Below are positions 31,268 through 46,423 of a stretch of 64,000 nt of DNA, in pieces; the stretch's first letter is position 1, and each line of letters begins with the position of its first letter. The DNA is from Phlegmacium glaucopus (lineage: Eukaryota > Basidiomycota > Agaricomycetes > Agaricales > Cortinariaceae). Position numbers and translations under genes: made by a program. Where the stretch lies: positions 1 through 64,000 of the forward strand of contig MU130572.1 in NCBI GenBank assembly GCA_015039465.1, written 5' to 3'. The notes beneath the pieces were generated by a model. It did no database searches, had not been told where the DNA came from, and saw nothing but the letters and a program-made list of their open reading frames with translations.

Positions 31268-32525
31268 CTAAGGTTCGTTTAGGTTATTTAGGAGTGTCGT
31301 GAGACATCGTTTTGTCACCATATCCCCCTATATCATTTCTCGCTTCAGTCACCTGCCAAGGAAAATAAATACAATGAAACACACTTTCAACAGGGTGCTG
31401 AAGGTCTGGTCTCTTAGTGGTTCAGGTAGGCATGCCCGCAATGCTTCTCGAGCCCTGCAAATCGTTGTAAGTTGGTTGGAGTGACAAACAGAAAACAAAC
31501 GAACCGCAGATTGTCGCTGAGTCTTAGATAGCAGCGTACAACATGTTTTAACAATCTCACAGCTTGTGTTTCTACAAGTTGGTTGACCATGTTGCTAAGA
31601 ACAGTGCCCACAGCATAAAATCTCTCGTAGGTGTGGCAAATATAGGTTAGGCCCGTCTCATCTAGAAGAATTTTTTGAACGATGAAAATGGCGACAGTTT
31701 TTGACAATTCGGATCCAGTTTCCATGATACGAAGGCAGAGGGGTATGATCTCGGTCGAAAGAAGAAAATGGATTACAGTAGTATTATCGTTTTGCTGCAA
31801 GGAATGATATTTAGTAATATAGCAAACATGAAACTTTGACATACTTTGACGAGAGCGCCTATAACGCCAAGCGACGTGAGACGTAGATATTCGAAAGGGC
31901 GCGTTTTCGAGGTTGTGTTGAGGAATGGATACAAAAAAAGCGGTATATGGGCTATCCATGAACCACGTAAGTATGTAGGCAGAAAGTAGGGTTTGTTTCT
32001 CAATTACCATTCAAGAATAGTTGACGAGTCTCTGAATGAGAGGCGACACATTGGAGTAATGCCAGGGCATTACACACACGATTGGATACATGAGCAGTCA
32101 AGTTGGGTGGAGAAAGTAATGGATAAACGGAAACAATTTCTTGAAGAAGAGCAGGCATAATACCTTGCAGTCATATGAATAATCAAAAGTCAGAACGTGA
32201 GTAATAATAACGCAAGCTCACCGAATGAGTGCCAAAGAACAAGAGCAAGGTCATCGTACTGCTCGCGCTTTTTACTCAGTTCCAACAAGGCGCCTTCTCT
32301 CGTGCTCGGATCCATTAAATCGATGACTAGGTTGTAAATTTTTTCGTCTTCATGGATGACCAGGCTATTATGGGGAGCGTTGTTGTCTGAAAATTGACCC
32401 TGGGCAGAGTGAGCTGGGAGCGGCGGGGTCTCTGAAAAATTGGAAAGGCCTCTTCCATAATTTGAAAATTGACCGTTTGTGTGCTGCATGTACGGAATGG
32501 GTTTGGGCGATAGGAGTCCCGCCAT
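31268..32525 (-). CDS. CAF40: CCR4-NOT subunit CNOT9/Caf40 (Rcd1)
   Basis: Exons (minus): 32525-32222, 32163-32008, 31951-31845, 31794-31505, 31454-31385, 31327-31268; 328 residues, phases consistent. After a P/Q-rich N-terminus of about 60 residues the armadillo-like Rcd1 domain begins ([40 protein letters not shown]) and runs to the end ([41 protein letters not shown]). CNOT9 is a scaffold of the deadenylase complex that binds NOT1 and tryptophan-containing peptides. Last residues NNLNEP precede the TAG. Only 83 bp separate its start from the end of the neighbouring ADF-PH gene. Confidence 0.96.
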
Positions 32526-32608
32526 GGCGAGAGGACAAAAGACGAGGTCACGGTTGTGTCACAGGAGGTCAAATTATATTTGGTTACAACTAGATACAAT
32601 ACATTTTG

Positions 32609-34681
32609 CTACAGTCCAGCCGCAACTCTCAAAAGTCCTAAAAATTTATACTTGGACATGTAAGCCACAGAGTACACATCATCAAGCAAAGCTTACCTTC
32701 TCTTCCTCGCAGTCCGCATACATACTCAATGGTTTGCGCCCATTGTTGAATTCAACCACAAGTGAGAATGCAATGGCCTCTAGGTCTTCAAACCCTTCAT
32801 ACCATTCCTTCAACCCAGAAACGTTACCCCGCAAATCGATCTGTTCCAGCGGTACACTCATATCCTGTCCAGAGCCCAATATCAATATCAGCTTTAAGAC
32901 ACCAGCCAAATCACTTCACCTCAGCACTCCGATAAAGAAATATCGTAATCCCAACGAATTTAAAATACCTGCGTCTCCATGATACCTCGTCTCTGCTCTG
33001 TAGTGTTATCCATCCCGTGCGTTCCCTTTCTCCTTTCGTCTCCTTCACTACAGCCTCAGCAAGTTGGATCTTATCTCTCCGCTTTGTCTCCTCTCGTCGA
33101 TGGATCTCGGCTGCCTGACGAGCCGCGGCTTCCACTTTCTGAGCTTGCTGCCTTCGCCATTCCTCAAGTCGTTGATGCTCTTCCAACCGTCGCTTCCTAT
33201 CACGACGCTTCCGATCATCGAGTTCCCGCCGCTGTTCTTCTTCTTCTTCCTTCTCCGATTGCTCTCGACGTCTGCGCTCAAGCCTAATGCGGGATATTTC
33301 CTGCTCTACTTCAGCTAATCTCCGAGCTTCCTCTTCCTTTTCTTGCCGCAGAACTATTTCTTTCTCCAACTTGAGCCGCCTTTGCCTTTCAGCCTCTTGT
33401 TTCATGAGTTCCTGCTCCTCTCTTTCCTGCTGTAATTGAAGCTCGCGCCGTTGATGCGCTCTTTCCACAGGATCAGTAGGAATAGTGCCCTTGTGTGCCC
33501 ACTTGCCTCGCAAAGGAAGCGGATGATGAGCACTATCCTGTAGATGTGAGTCGTGGCTTTCCGGTTGCACAACAATTACATCCTGCGAGTCACGAACATG
33601 GGATATAACAGCGAAGTCTGACATACTGCGAGAACGTTGGCGTTGAAGTATCTTGTCCGTTCTGGAAGGGCTAATGCCTGAGCGAGTGACGAACATTGGT
33701 TGGATCCTGAACTGCCCGTTGTCCTTTGGAGGTGTCCGCGGCGGTAAGGACGACTCCATCTCTCGAATGGAATCATTTTTCTTCTTGCGCCTCAACAGTT
33801 TCAAAAGGCTTCCTCCTTTGAGACGGTCGGCCACATGGGACACGGGAAGATGAGGCACACAGTCTGAGGAAGACCGTCTAGTATTGTTGACAACAGGGTC
33901 TTCCGGAGACTCTTGAATTGCTGAACGGACCGGTTGAAAGGACGACTGCAAATAACTAGGCACAAGGTTGATGTTGGGGTTATGTTCGGGTCCGGGAAGA
34001 GGCTTTTCTGTAGCATCAGATAATTTGGAGGGAGAGTGTCGGCTGGGTGAAGACAAGGCAGCTTCTGGATCTGTTATGGCTTGGTGCACATTATGAGATG
34101 TAATTAGAGACAGGGTATCCACAGTATAGACCGCTTGATGTCTCTAAGGGAAGCAGTGAGCTCGAGGAGATGAGACAGCAAAGGATTTAGAAACCTTGAA
34201 GATAATCCCGAGGCGTCGTGAATGAACCAGAACTCGTGCTAAAGATATGAAGGTTGCTGTCAACAGATCCTGCAATTTTATAATGGGAACAAAAGTTTAA
34301 ACGTACCACGTTTGACTCCAGAGATTGATGAGGGAATATAATTGATAATGATATAGCCAGCGTCCGCATCAACCTCTTCCCGATAAAAAGCAATAAAAAC
34401 TTCCTCCAAATTAGACAATCTTGTCTTCAGCTCCTCGAGGCCTTCTGCACCATATGAGTGGAGAGCAAGTTCATCGAACTAGTCATTGTGTGAGATAGTT
34501 TCACAATTTTACATAAAAGCTATCTCACAGAGTCGTTAGTGTACTGCAAGAGCAACCTTTGTGATTGTGAGTTAGAGTCACGGTCAAGGAAAGGAATTGA
34601 GGCTTACCAATTGTATTCATTGTTGAGAATGGATGAATAGATAGACATGAGCACTGAGGGATTCGACATATTGAGCGCCAT
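32609..34681 (-). CDS. ADF-H domain plus PH domain protein
   Basis: Exons (minus): 34681-34608, 34556-34529 (28 nt), 34478-34307, 34238-34195, 34143-32920, 32864-32697, 32650-32609; 583 residues, all phases agree. Residues 1-130 form an actin-depolymerising-factor homology domain (EYNWLLLQYTNDSFDELALH, EELKTRLSNLEEVFIAFYRE, YIPSSISGVKRARVLVHSRR). A serine/proline linker follows; residues about 325-470 are an E/R/Q-rich coiled coil; residues about 480-583 are a PH domain (GWITLQ..., WRRRYFKFVG, ending EEKYKFLGLLRVAAGL). The layout suggests an actin regulator recruited to phosphoinositide membranes, such as cortical patches. No exact named orthologue is assigned. Confidence 0.88.
34490..34528 (-). 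other. Hairpin across the 5' splice site of intron 2 of the ADF-PH gene
   Basis: The intron starts GTGAGATAG (34528-34520 on the minus strand) and its exact complement CTATCTCAC lies at 34498-34490, 21 nt further on. Pairing would hide the 5' splice site next to a 28-nt exon. Confidence 0.6.
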
Positions 34682-34801
34682 AATGTACAAACAAAAAAGC
34701 CTCCAGGGCAAGGTAGATAGATAGATTATAAGTCAGTTGCACATGGACTCTTATAGATTTGTGCAACAATGATTCCCTAACTAGTGACAATACATAAACA
34801 A

Positions 34802-36457
34802 TCACAATCCCTGCGCTTCTTTTATTGCAGCTGATCCATCTCTTTCCTCGTCAAACTGGTAAAAATCAAAGTCTAACAAAATTGTCTTCTTCAGCATCGA
34901 GGGAACAGGTTGGTATAGCAAAGGTGGCAAAGGAATAAGAATTGAAGTCTTTTGCAGATATGATTTGTACCGTGGCCAAGCACTGCCATGTTCGCTACTC
35001 GCTCGCGGTCCATGGGTCAAGAGATAGAATTTCTTCGCTGCAGGCTTTTCAGCCGTCGGAATACCAGATCCAAACATGAGTAACCTTAGGGAGCGTCGGC
35101 AACAAGCGAGGCACTCAAATGAGGGAAAGACATACACAGCTGTGAAGATTGGAGATACAATGGCTCCGTATTGCGCAGCTCGTGATGAAGGTGGCAGATT
35201 CCCATTCGTTGTAGGGGACAGGCAAAGGATCCAAATTCCCCACCAACACATGATTCTGGAATATTCATAAGACTTGATTGATATTATTCTCCCGAAGCCG
35301 ATACATACTCTCCAAAATATGGTGGATGTCGGGACCATGCCCATATGCCTCTCTATCGGCCATTGTGGATTAAACAGGCAATCTCATATTGGAGTATAAA
35401 ACTTACATTGAATGGTTGATCCTTTGGAATGAGGCCATTGGCCTTGTAATAGAACTGCAGGAGATTAGCAAGAGTTGTGGTTACGAACTTTACTTTTCTC
35501 ACTTTCTGTGCGTCTGAAATCGATTCAATCGCAAATCCGAGTCCCCAAATGACAATCCCAGCGATATCGCGGGAGGTACCAAAAGTTGGGTTTGATCCTC
35601 CATGCGATATGTCCGAAACGCCAGGGGAATTCAAGATGGTTAGCGGCAGTGAAACAATCCAGATCTCCCGGAAGAAGAGTTTAAGGACTAGAAGTCAAAA
35701 AGGATGTAAACGGGGGATTAAAGACTGACCCAAAGAATTTGGCCTAAAGAAACATTGTGAGACCACTGTTCAGGTGCGGGCCCGCCAGAACTCACCAACC
35801 CAAAATCCTATCCCGCCATTGCGGCCCTCTATCGTCAGACCACCAACGCAGTGTCCACAAAGATAAAACAAAACATACCTAAAAATTTCCAAAAGTGCGA
35901 GCGGATGTCATCAAAGCGAGTGTCACTCCCCATCTTCAAAACGCGGAAAAGGAGAAATCCTAATATGATTATGAGCGAGCTAAGTATGTTGTAGTATTCC
36001 CCGTAGTCATCGAGCTTGAAATTAACCTACCAGCGATCCTGACGGCCCAAACCATAACAAGAATGCTCGCCACTGAAGCACGGACTCAGTCTCAAATGCA
36101 AAGATACCAGATGCCTAACTGGCCTATATTCCTTGTATGATAGGTACTTCCAGAAAGCAAAGTCAGAAGCGCTATTCGGAGAAGTCAGATCACATACTAA
36201 AACGCTAGCAGGGCAATAAATGACCCGAGACCACGTACCGAGGAAGAAGAAATTAGACCCTCAGAAATACAGAGTTTAGCTGTGCCATCCTCTGATGAAT
36301 TCAATTTCTGACCAACGTCCGTACCTCCTGTGAAGTCCGTAATCTTGTCAAACTGCAGAGTCCATGCTATGGCAAAGCCCAAAAGTTGGTATCCAACGGT
36401 GACAAGGAGAGTATATGCAAGATAAAATTGGTCAAGGGTGTGAACAGGAGACATCAT
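34802..36457 (-). CDS. DUF1295 / steroid 5-alpha-reductase-like membrane protein, 12 exons
   Basis: Exons (minus): 36457-36325, 36259-36239, 36171-36148, 36084-36031, 35959-35879, 35807-35796, 35743-35730, 35664-35503, 35454-35407, 35352-35309, 35255-35136, 35084-34802; 331 residues, total length divisible by three. Hallmarks: AWTLQFDKITDFTGGSNFFF, ALLTLLSG (a 24-nt exon), VASILVMVWAVRIAG, LLFRVLKMGSDTRFDDIRSH, WIVSLPLTILNSP, RGIWAWSRHPPYFGEI and GIPTAEKP. The SRHPPYFGE box is the usual cofactor-side motif of isoprenylcysteine methyltransferase/5-alpha-reductase relatives. Expected: multi-pass ER membrane protein; substrate unknown. The start assigned is the first of two adjacent ATGs. Exon 3-4 joins are the least certain part. 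Confidence 0.88.
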
Positions 36458-36784
36458 GATAGTGAAATTCTATATTTAGCCAGTTATCGGCTTGATATTT
36501 GCCAAACTCATTGAGGCAGTTACTACAAGTTTGAATCCTATTTGTTGCTTGGAAAATGCTTTTTTCTTCTTCTCACAACGTAGAATTTTATATGACACAA
36601 CTGTACCTCATCTATATATTCTATCTAATTTCCGCAAGTACAATGATAGTTGGTTCCAAAAGAACGCGTAGTGGACGAGAGTAACTCAACCGAAACTTGA
36701 CAACGGTACGATGCTCAAAAATTCAGCTGATTCACGAGTTAGGAAATCTCAGTCACGGTATTGCATAAAAAACGAAAGCGACAC

Positions 36785-39840
<3,056 letters not shown>

Positions 39841-40189
39841 TTGGCACGAGTTCAAGTTGACTATAGGCCCTGGACCCGGTCGACTCCGTCGACAAAATGC
39901 AGCAAAATACCTTGCTGAATAAGCATGTTATTCCTAGCGCTACGTACCAAATATGGTAATCCGTCAGAAAAATAATTCAGTCAATTTTGAGTTTTCATGA
40001 CTATCGCTCTAGCCAATATTATCCTAACTATAATTAATTTTTGGCTAAAAACAACTGGCCAAGTTTCCTCCACTATACAAAAGTAGCGGCCACTACGCTT
40101 CATATGATATAAAATTGTAATATTGATGTAGTCACGTGACAGTTGAAACATCAGTTAATTCCCAAGATTTATTTAAATTGTACCACACG
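39841..40189. promoter_or_regulatory. 349-bp divergent intergenic region
   Basis: This lies between the serine dehydratase and RhoGAP start codons. A CACGTGAC E-box-like site is at 40133-40140. Nothing coding. Confidence 0.45.
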
Positions 40190-43100
40190 ATGGCCTTCAA
40201 CGCCAGTGTCGGCGGCCAGCCTGTCCAAGGAACGCCGTCAAGAGACAGAGATCGTCACCCTTTCCCCAAGTCAGTACAACCATCTCCAGCGCCATCTAGC
40301 CGTCAAATCACTTCTTCATCAGCCTCAAATTCTTACACACATCTACCCCTCTCCTCGTCCCCTTCACCATCAGTTCAAGTGTCACCCCAAATTACTACTG
40401 TAGAGGCTCTTCTTAAACAGCATATCGCCGCCCCAGATCCGATATCTGCAGCTTTGGAGTATGCCGTCAACGATTGCAATGCAGTCACAGCCCAGAATAC
40501 TCAGTTATGGAAGTTGGTCCAGAAACAACGAACAGCGTACAATCAAATCCTTAAAGACCTTGAGCGTATCCGCGGAGAGCGTGACGTCTACAAAAACAAG
40601 TTTATTTCCCTCACTGGTGGTCAAAATACCCCTTCAGGCAAACGTAGGACCACTAACGATCGAAAACAAAGCTTGGATACTCAAACTGGCTCCATCTCGG
40701 CAGTCCCCCAGGTTAAAAACTTACAGGCCAGGCATAATTCTGAAGACACAAGTGAGTTATTTTTTACTCCATCGAGCAAGCATGTTTGATCTATCATCCC
40801 AACAGCGACACGAAATCTCAATCAACCCACACATATTCATGCATCCCGTTCGTGCGACCCCCTTGTTGGCCGCACCAACGACAATGGATTACAAACTATC
40901 ACAAACGTTACCAGCTCAGAGGCACAACGCCCTCCACCTTCATCTGCTCCACCTCTGAGCATTACATCTATACATACACAAGGCTCGAAGCCATCTCTAT
41001 TACCCCTGGTTATGCCTCCTCGTTCGGATGCAACATCATCACCTGCTGTCTCTGATTCCCTGGACTCTCCCTCTTCCCGATACCCAAAGTCTAGCGAAGC
41101 AAATACAATAACAAAGAATCCCGCCGGAAATGGAATCTCCTTATCCTCAACAACCACCCGCACGTTCGTTCAGGCCCGCAAATCTAGCTTTGCTGACAGT
41201 GTTAGCAGCGCAGCAACCTCGAGCAGCGTCAGCTCCTCGGCCTCTTCGACATTTTCGAGCCAGGCCCCCAATTTTGCAAATAATCGGCCGCCATCGCCAT
41301 ATACGCCCCAGCAACAACAATATCAGACCGGAATTTCCACCCAATCCAATTCGCAGTTTAACCCCACAGATAACAATCATCGCCAAAGAACGTCAAGTTC
41401 CACGATTACCTCATCCTCCTCGCAGCCGCCTCCTCCAATAATTACCACTTCAACCGCGACCGTTCCACCATCTCTTCAGCCTGGTGTACCACCTCAACCC
41501 CAATTGCTATCTGCTATTATGGTTGAGAATCGTCAACAAATTCTTTCCCGTGAATCTCGTATTTCATTGCCCGAGGAAGCCAGACAGTATATCGCCAACA
41601 TGACCGACTCCCCGGTCCCCAGCCCACGGGTGGATGCCTTTTCGCCGAAGTCTAAGCTCTCGGCATCTGTTTTTCCGCTGCCTCCAAATATGACAAACGG
41701 TTCCGGACGTGAGAGTGAATTCTTGGATATGGATGATGAGGATGAGGATGAGGATGAGCAATCGGGGGATGATAACGCAACTACTGGAGACCCAGGTGGG
41801 AATTGCTTTTTCTCTCAAATTTCCTTTATTTCGTTTCTGATCAGGTGCCACCTAACAACTGCGCAGTGCTCGGTAACCTCAACGTCCATCAGGTTATCCG
41901 AGGTGAGGGAGATGGAAAAAATATAGGAAACTATGTAACATCTCAGCCTCCCGAATCACAAATCGCCTCATCTTCGCGTACCCCGACAACCGGAGAAAAT
42001 ATTGATGCAGGCAGGAGAAGAGACAAGGCGCGCGTTGCTGCTGAAGAATTTCCCCTTCCTCCGCTGTCAAATAGCTTTGTTCAGCGACAGGCTCTTGCAG
42101 GTCAAGAAACCCAATCACATGCTCAGGGACCCCGGCACCAGGAACAAAACATATCGGTCCAATCATCATCGCCAGGAAAACAGACACAACCAATGACAGA
42201 ACAACCTGGGGGAAATACGCACCTGTCTCATCCACGGAGCCAGGAAAATACTTTCGTTCCGCAGCGACAAATTCCACCTCGCCAAGATCCCCGTCTTCAA
42301 CAACCGCAAGATCAGCAACAACCAGGATCTGCTGCGTTCCGTGCCTTACCTCTGTTGTCTTCAGATCTGCCGCACACTAACATCACAGTTTCACATTCCT
42401 TTGTACGCCCTAACGATCGTGGCAAGGAAGTACTGACGTTTATTGTATTCGTTGATCCCGGAAACGGAAAGGACGGTTGGAAGGTCGAAAAGATGTACTC
42501 GGATGTGCTAGGCTTGGACCAACGTGTGCGAAGTAGCGTCGGGAAAGGTGTTGGGAAAAAGATTGCTAATCTACCTGAAGGAAAGCTCTGGAAGGATCAT
42601 GCTCCCGCCAAGGTTGATCAAAGAAAGGTCAGTTGTGCCCGCATGCTACCCACGTGACGATGATTGCTGAAATTTTTGCGTTCTCATGCATCTAGGCTGT
42701 GCTCGAAAACTACCTTCAGACTTTGATCCAGTTGCCTGTGAAAAACAACGATGAAGTGATCGCGTTTTTCACATCAGATATCGTTCGTGACCTGAAGCAA
42801 CCAGTCATGCAAGCAGGGTATAAGGAGGGTTACCTTACGAAACGTGGAAAGAACTTTGGTGGCTGGAAGACAAGATTCTTTGTGTTGCAAGGTCCAGTCT
42901 TGGAATACTACGACTGCGTAAGTCAGCTACCTATTACCACTATGAGTTAGCATTGACAAAGTGGAATTAGCGTGGAGGAGCGCACCTGGGCTCCATAACA
43001 ATCACAGGTGCACAGATTGCACGCCAGCAACGGACCGAACGTCCGCCTACCTCGGATGACGAAAAGGAATATAGGCATGCATTCCTCATTGTCGAAGCGA

Positions 43101-45384
43101 AGAAGGGACCAGGGGGAAGTCATTCGCGTCATGTCCTATGTGCTGAAAGCGACGACGATAGAGATAGTTGGGTAGAGATGCTCGTCAGATACTATACTGG
43201 CACATACAGCGAAGACCTGGTGTTCAATCCCAGTTCGGGATTGACTTCGATCCAGAACAATTCTCTGGCAGCTTCGCCCCAACAGTCTGGTGCAATCGGG
43301 CAACCTCGATCAAGTACAAGCTCCAATGATGCGTCAAATTCATCCGCATCTCGTGCTAAGGCCCCCGTCATATTACGCGAAGATTCGAAAGGAGGCATTG
43401 TTCCTGTCTCACAGCTATCTTCTGATGTTGCTAATGCGAAACTTCACTCGTTAGAAGATCACACCCGTTCCTCGAGCCCGTCTAAATCTCTTCTCGAATC
43501 CTTGCCTACTGACAGGCAAGGGACATCTTTTGGCGGAGGTTTTGATTTTCACATGCGCGTGACGGACCGTTCTCCTGGCTTACCCTCGAGCCTACCTGAT
43601 CCATCACCTTTATCAAGCACTCCAGCATCTCAACTAGCCGAGAACACAATAGGCCAGAGGGCCAATTCGGAACTCGGTCACTATTCTGATCTGCAAGACT
43701 ACCACTCAGGCAATGCCGTTCATCCAAGCCAGCGTCAAAACTCTCCAGAGCGACACCGAAATCGAGATGCCTATGATGGACGAAAAACATTCCATTCATC
43801 GCTCGGTACGGTACCCCCCTCATCTACGACGGCCGTGCCCCCTCCAGCCCCACCTGAGCGTGTACCTTCTCCTGAGAAGCTGGACGTTAATGGTAAAGTT
43901 AAAATTTCGGGGCCTATGAACGGTGCCCCTATACCATCCGGCTTCAAGTTTGGAGGTAAAGAGGTTTCCTCTTCCGACGCGACAGCAGCAGCCAACGATA
44001 GAAGAGAGAAGGCTAAATCTCGTTCTTTTTGGGGCTTCGGGAAAACCAGTGGTGAAGATCTATTCTTATTTGCAGAATATTGTTCTTGCTTAATGATAAT
44101 GAATTGCTGCAGGTGACAAATCCCAACCCCATACTACTCATATTCCGCGTACCGTTTTTGGTGTGCCTCTGGAAGAAGCTCTCGATGTCGCACAAATGTG
44201 TAATCTGCCTGCAATTGTGTTTCGCTCGATACAGTATCTCGAAGCTAAGAAGGCAGATCAAGAGGAGGGTATATATAGGCTCAGCGGAAGTTCCGCCGTA
44301 ATCAAGAGTCTTAAGGATAGGTTCAACATTGGTACGTCGGGTTATCTTGGATATGGGACGTAACTGAGATACCCACTCGTCTACAGAAGGCGACGTCGAC
44401 TTACTTGCATCCGATGAATATTGGGATCCTCATGCGATTGCTGGGCTTCTGAAAAGCTTCCTTCGTGAACTGCCTGCAAGTATTCTTACTCGAGAGCTGC
44501 ATTTGAAGTTCCTCGCTGTCATTGGTTTGTGATTTGTTTTCTCTTTCTGACCTCATGCCCAATACCACATGTAGATTTTGTGGATGCACAAGAAAGAATC
44601 AGAGAGCTCTCCCACTTGATTGCCGCGCTTCCTCTCGCCAATTATAGCTTGCTGCGCGCACTAACTGCCCACCTGATATTGATTGTTCAAAATTCCAATG
44701 TCAATAAAATGACCATGCGCAATGTTGGTATCGTGTTCAGCCCGACACTTGGAATCCCGGCCGGCGTTTTTAGTCTGATGCTTGGAGAATTCAACCGAGT
44801 GTTCAATGTGGACGCTGACCATGACCATGACGATATCGGCGGGCAAGAAGACAGCAATGGAAGGCTCTTAGAGCATTCATCGGAACCCCTGCGCCGTAAT
44901 AGTCGCCAGTATTCGGATGCAGCTGCTGATCAACTCCTCGGGCTTTCAGGCCGCAGCTTGAGCAGTGCGTCACATTGGTTCTCATGTTCCTATCTATGTT
45001 CTCATTCATTCATTATTATGACTTTTAGCACCCGCGGAGGAAACCCAGTCAGATTATGATGATTATTCCATTCAAGAGGAAAGTGGGCCAGAAACAACTG
45101 AAGAAGTAACTGGGGAATCTTACGTATCTTCGAGTCCCATCTCAGCTCTGGCACAACGAGATCATGGATTTCGAGCAACTCTTCCAGAAGAGACACCAAA
45201 TACACCGACCACGTCAGGGGCGAAAGCATCAGATGTAGCAGCAAGTAGAGGCTTGAATGTTGCAGTGACTCATTCCGAGCGCGGTAATCGACATTCCAGG
45301 ATGATGGGCCTGCCTACATCCCCACGGCCGTCACCTTCGCAGGACGTACCTTCGACTCCTCTAACGCCCAATGCGACCTACTGA
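40190..45384 (+). CDS. Rho GTPase-activating protein, PX-PH-RhoGAP (Bem3-like)
   Basis: Exons 40190-40751, 40806-41795, 41867-42627, 42696-42917, 42971-44051, 44113-44331, 44387-44524, 44575-44964, 45029-45384; 1,572 residues, divisible by three. N-terminus: S/P-rich, with a coiled coil around residues 95-140 (TAQNTQLWKLVQKQ...). After a long disordered S/T/Q region comes a PX domain (about 690-800, SFVRPNDRGKEVLTF), a PH domain (about 813-915, GYLTKRGKNFGGWKTRFFVL), another disordered linker, then RhoGAP (about 1219-1400, VFGVPLEEAL, catalytic Arg in EGIYRLSGS, ... NVNKMTMRNVGIVFSPTL). It should stimulate GTP hydrolysis on Cdc42 at polarised membranes. The acceptor at 41866 is the least certain boundary. 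Confidence 0.95.
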
Positions 45385-45660
45385 TTGATCGTGATTTTGA
45401 ATGGTCAACGACCTGTAATACTATTTGTATTGACCCCCCTTATCTGCTACATGCCTCTTCATTCTCGTATATACCACAGCTTGTTATTTTTTGAATTTTT
45501 TGAGATATATGTAAAGGATGAATACATCTTTTTTGTCTATTTGTTCAAAATAAACCACATCAACAGTAGATGGTTGCATTGACTACCATTTGAATCATGA
45601 CGAGTTTTATTTTCCTTCCCCGACACTTACGCCGAGCGCTAAGTCGCTGACCTCCGCAAC

Positions 45661-46423
45661 ATGAGTTTTAAACAAGCTGCCATTCTCGCGCCCGTGTCAT
45701 TCTTTTTGGGTACGAATCAACAATATCTTTAGTGATTTCTTTTGCCAACGTTGATACCCTTCCAGGAGTTCTTTTCATCTGCTCTGCTGTTGACTATCGA
45801 TTGCTTTGGGGGAAAGTGACTGACGAGGTTATCAACGACGGCTTCCAATTTTATACCACATTTTTTAATGCACCACCTGCTATCAAGGTCTGTTCTACGC
45901 TTAGACACCCAGAAGATGATGCTAAACTGTTCCTAGGCCTTACTCCATGGCATGATTGGTGTGGGATTGATTGGCTTCCTTTCAAAATTGCACAAATGGG
46001 ATGAAAGTGCCATGTATTTTGACGGAGGTAGCCTAGGTGAGTCCTATCGTCTTGTACTTTCAGTTATGCATCCTCCGACCACAGCTCTCCAGTTGCATAT
46101 ATGTTTGGAGTCGTGGTTTACCTCACAGTGTCGATCAATTGCCTGCGAACAATAGTTAACCCAGTTGAGAATGTCGACACCCGAGAGGACCAGATTATGG
46201 CCATGCGAATTTTATCCGCAGGCAATGTTATCATTGTTGCATGCCTTGGTTTGATCCTTACGCTTCAGGTAAATACCTATTCTTTGATTTCCTCCCTGGC
46301 TTCTCACCGTAAATTACCTCTTAGGCCGGACAGGAATGGGTGAAGCGTGCGGAGGCGAATGCTGCGATCGAAGAAGAGAAACAAAAAGTCTCTTCGGATA
46401 AAGCAGAGAAGAAAGACCAGTGA
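45661..46423 (+). CDS. SHR3: SHR3, ER packaging chaperone for amino-acid permeases
   Basis: Exons 45661-45709, 45766-45887, 45937-46036, 46093-46268, 46325-46423; 181 residues. Starts MSFKQAAILAPVSFFLGVLF; family blocks are DEVINDGFQFYTTFF, LLHGMIGVGLIGFLSKLHKW, YFDGGSLVAYMFGVVVY and NVDTREDQIMAMRILSAGN. Four hydrophobic segments are followed by a short charged tail (EEEKQKVSSDKAEKKDQ) that would face the cytosol. Shr3 prevents aggregation of amino-acid permeases in the ER so they can enter COPII vesicles. It lies 276 bp downstream of the RhoGAP gene on the same strand. Confidence 0.93.

Noticed and set aside
33048..33318. ORFs inside the ADF-PH gene on either strand
   Set aside because: Out-of-frame or antisense to a well-supported coiled-coil exon.
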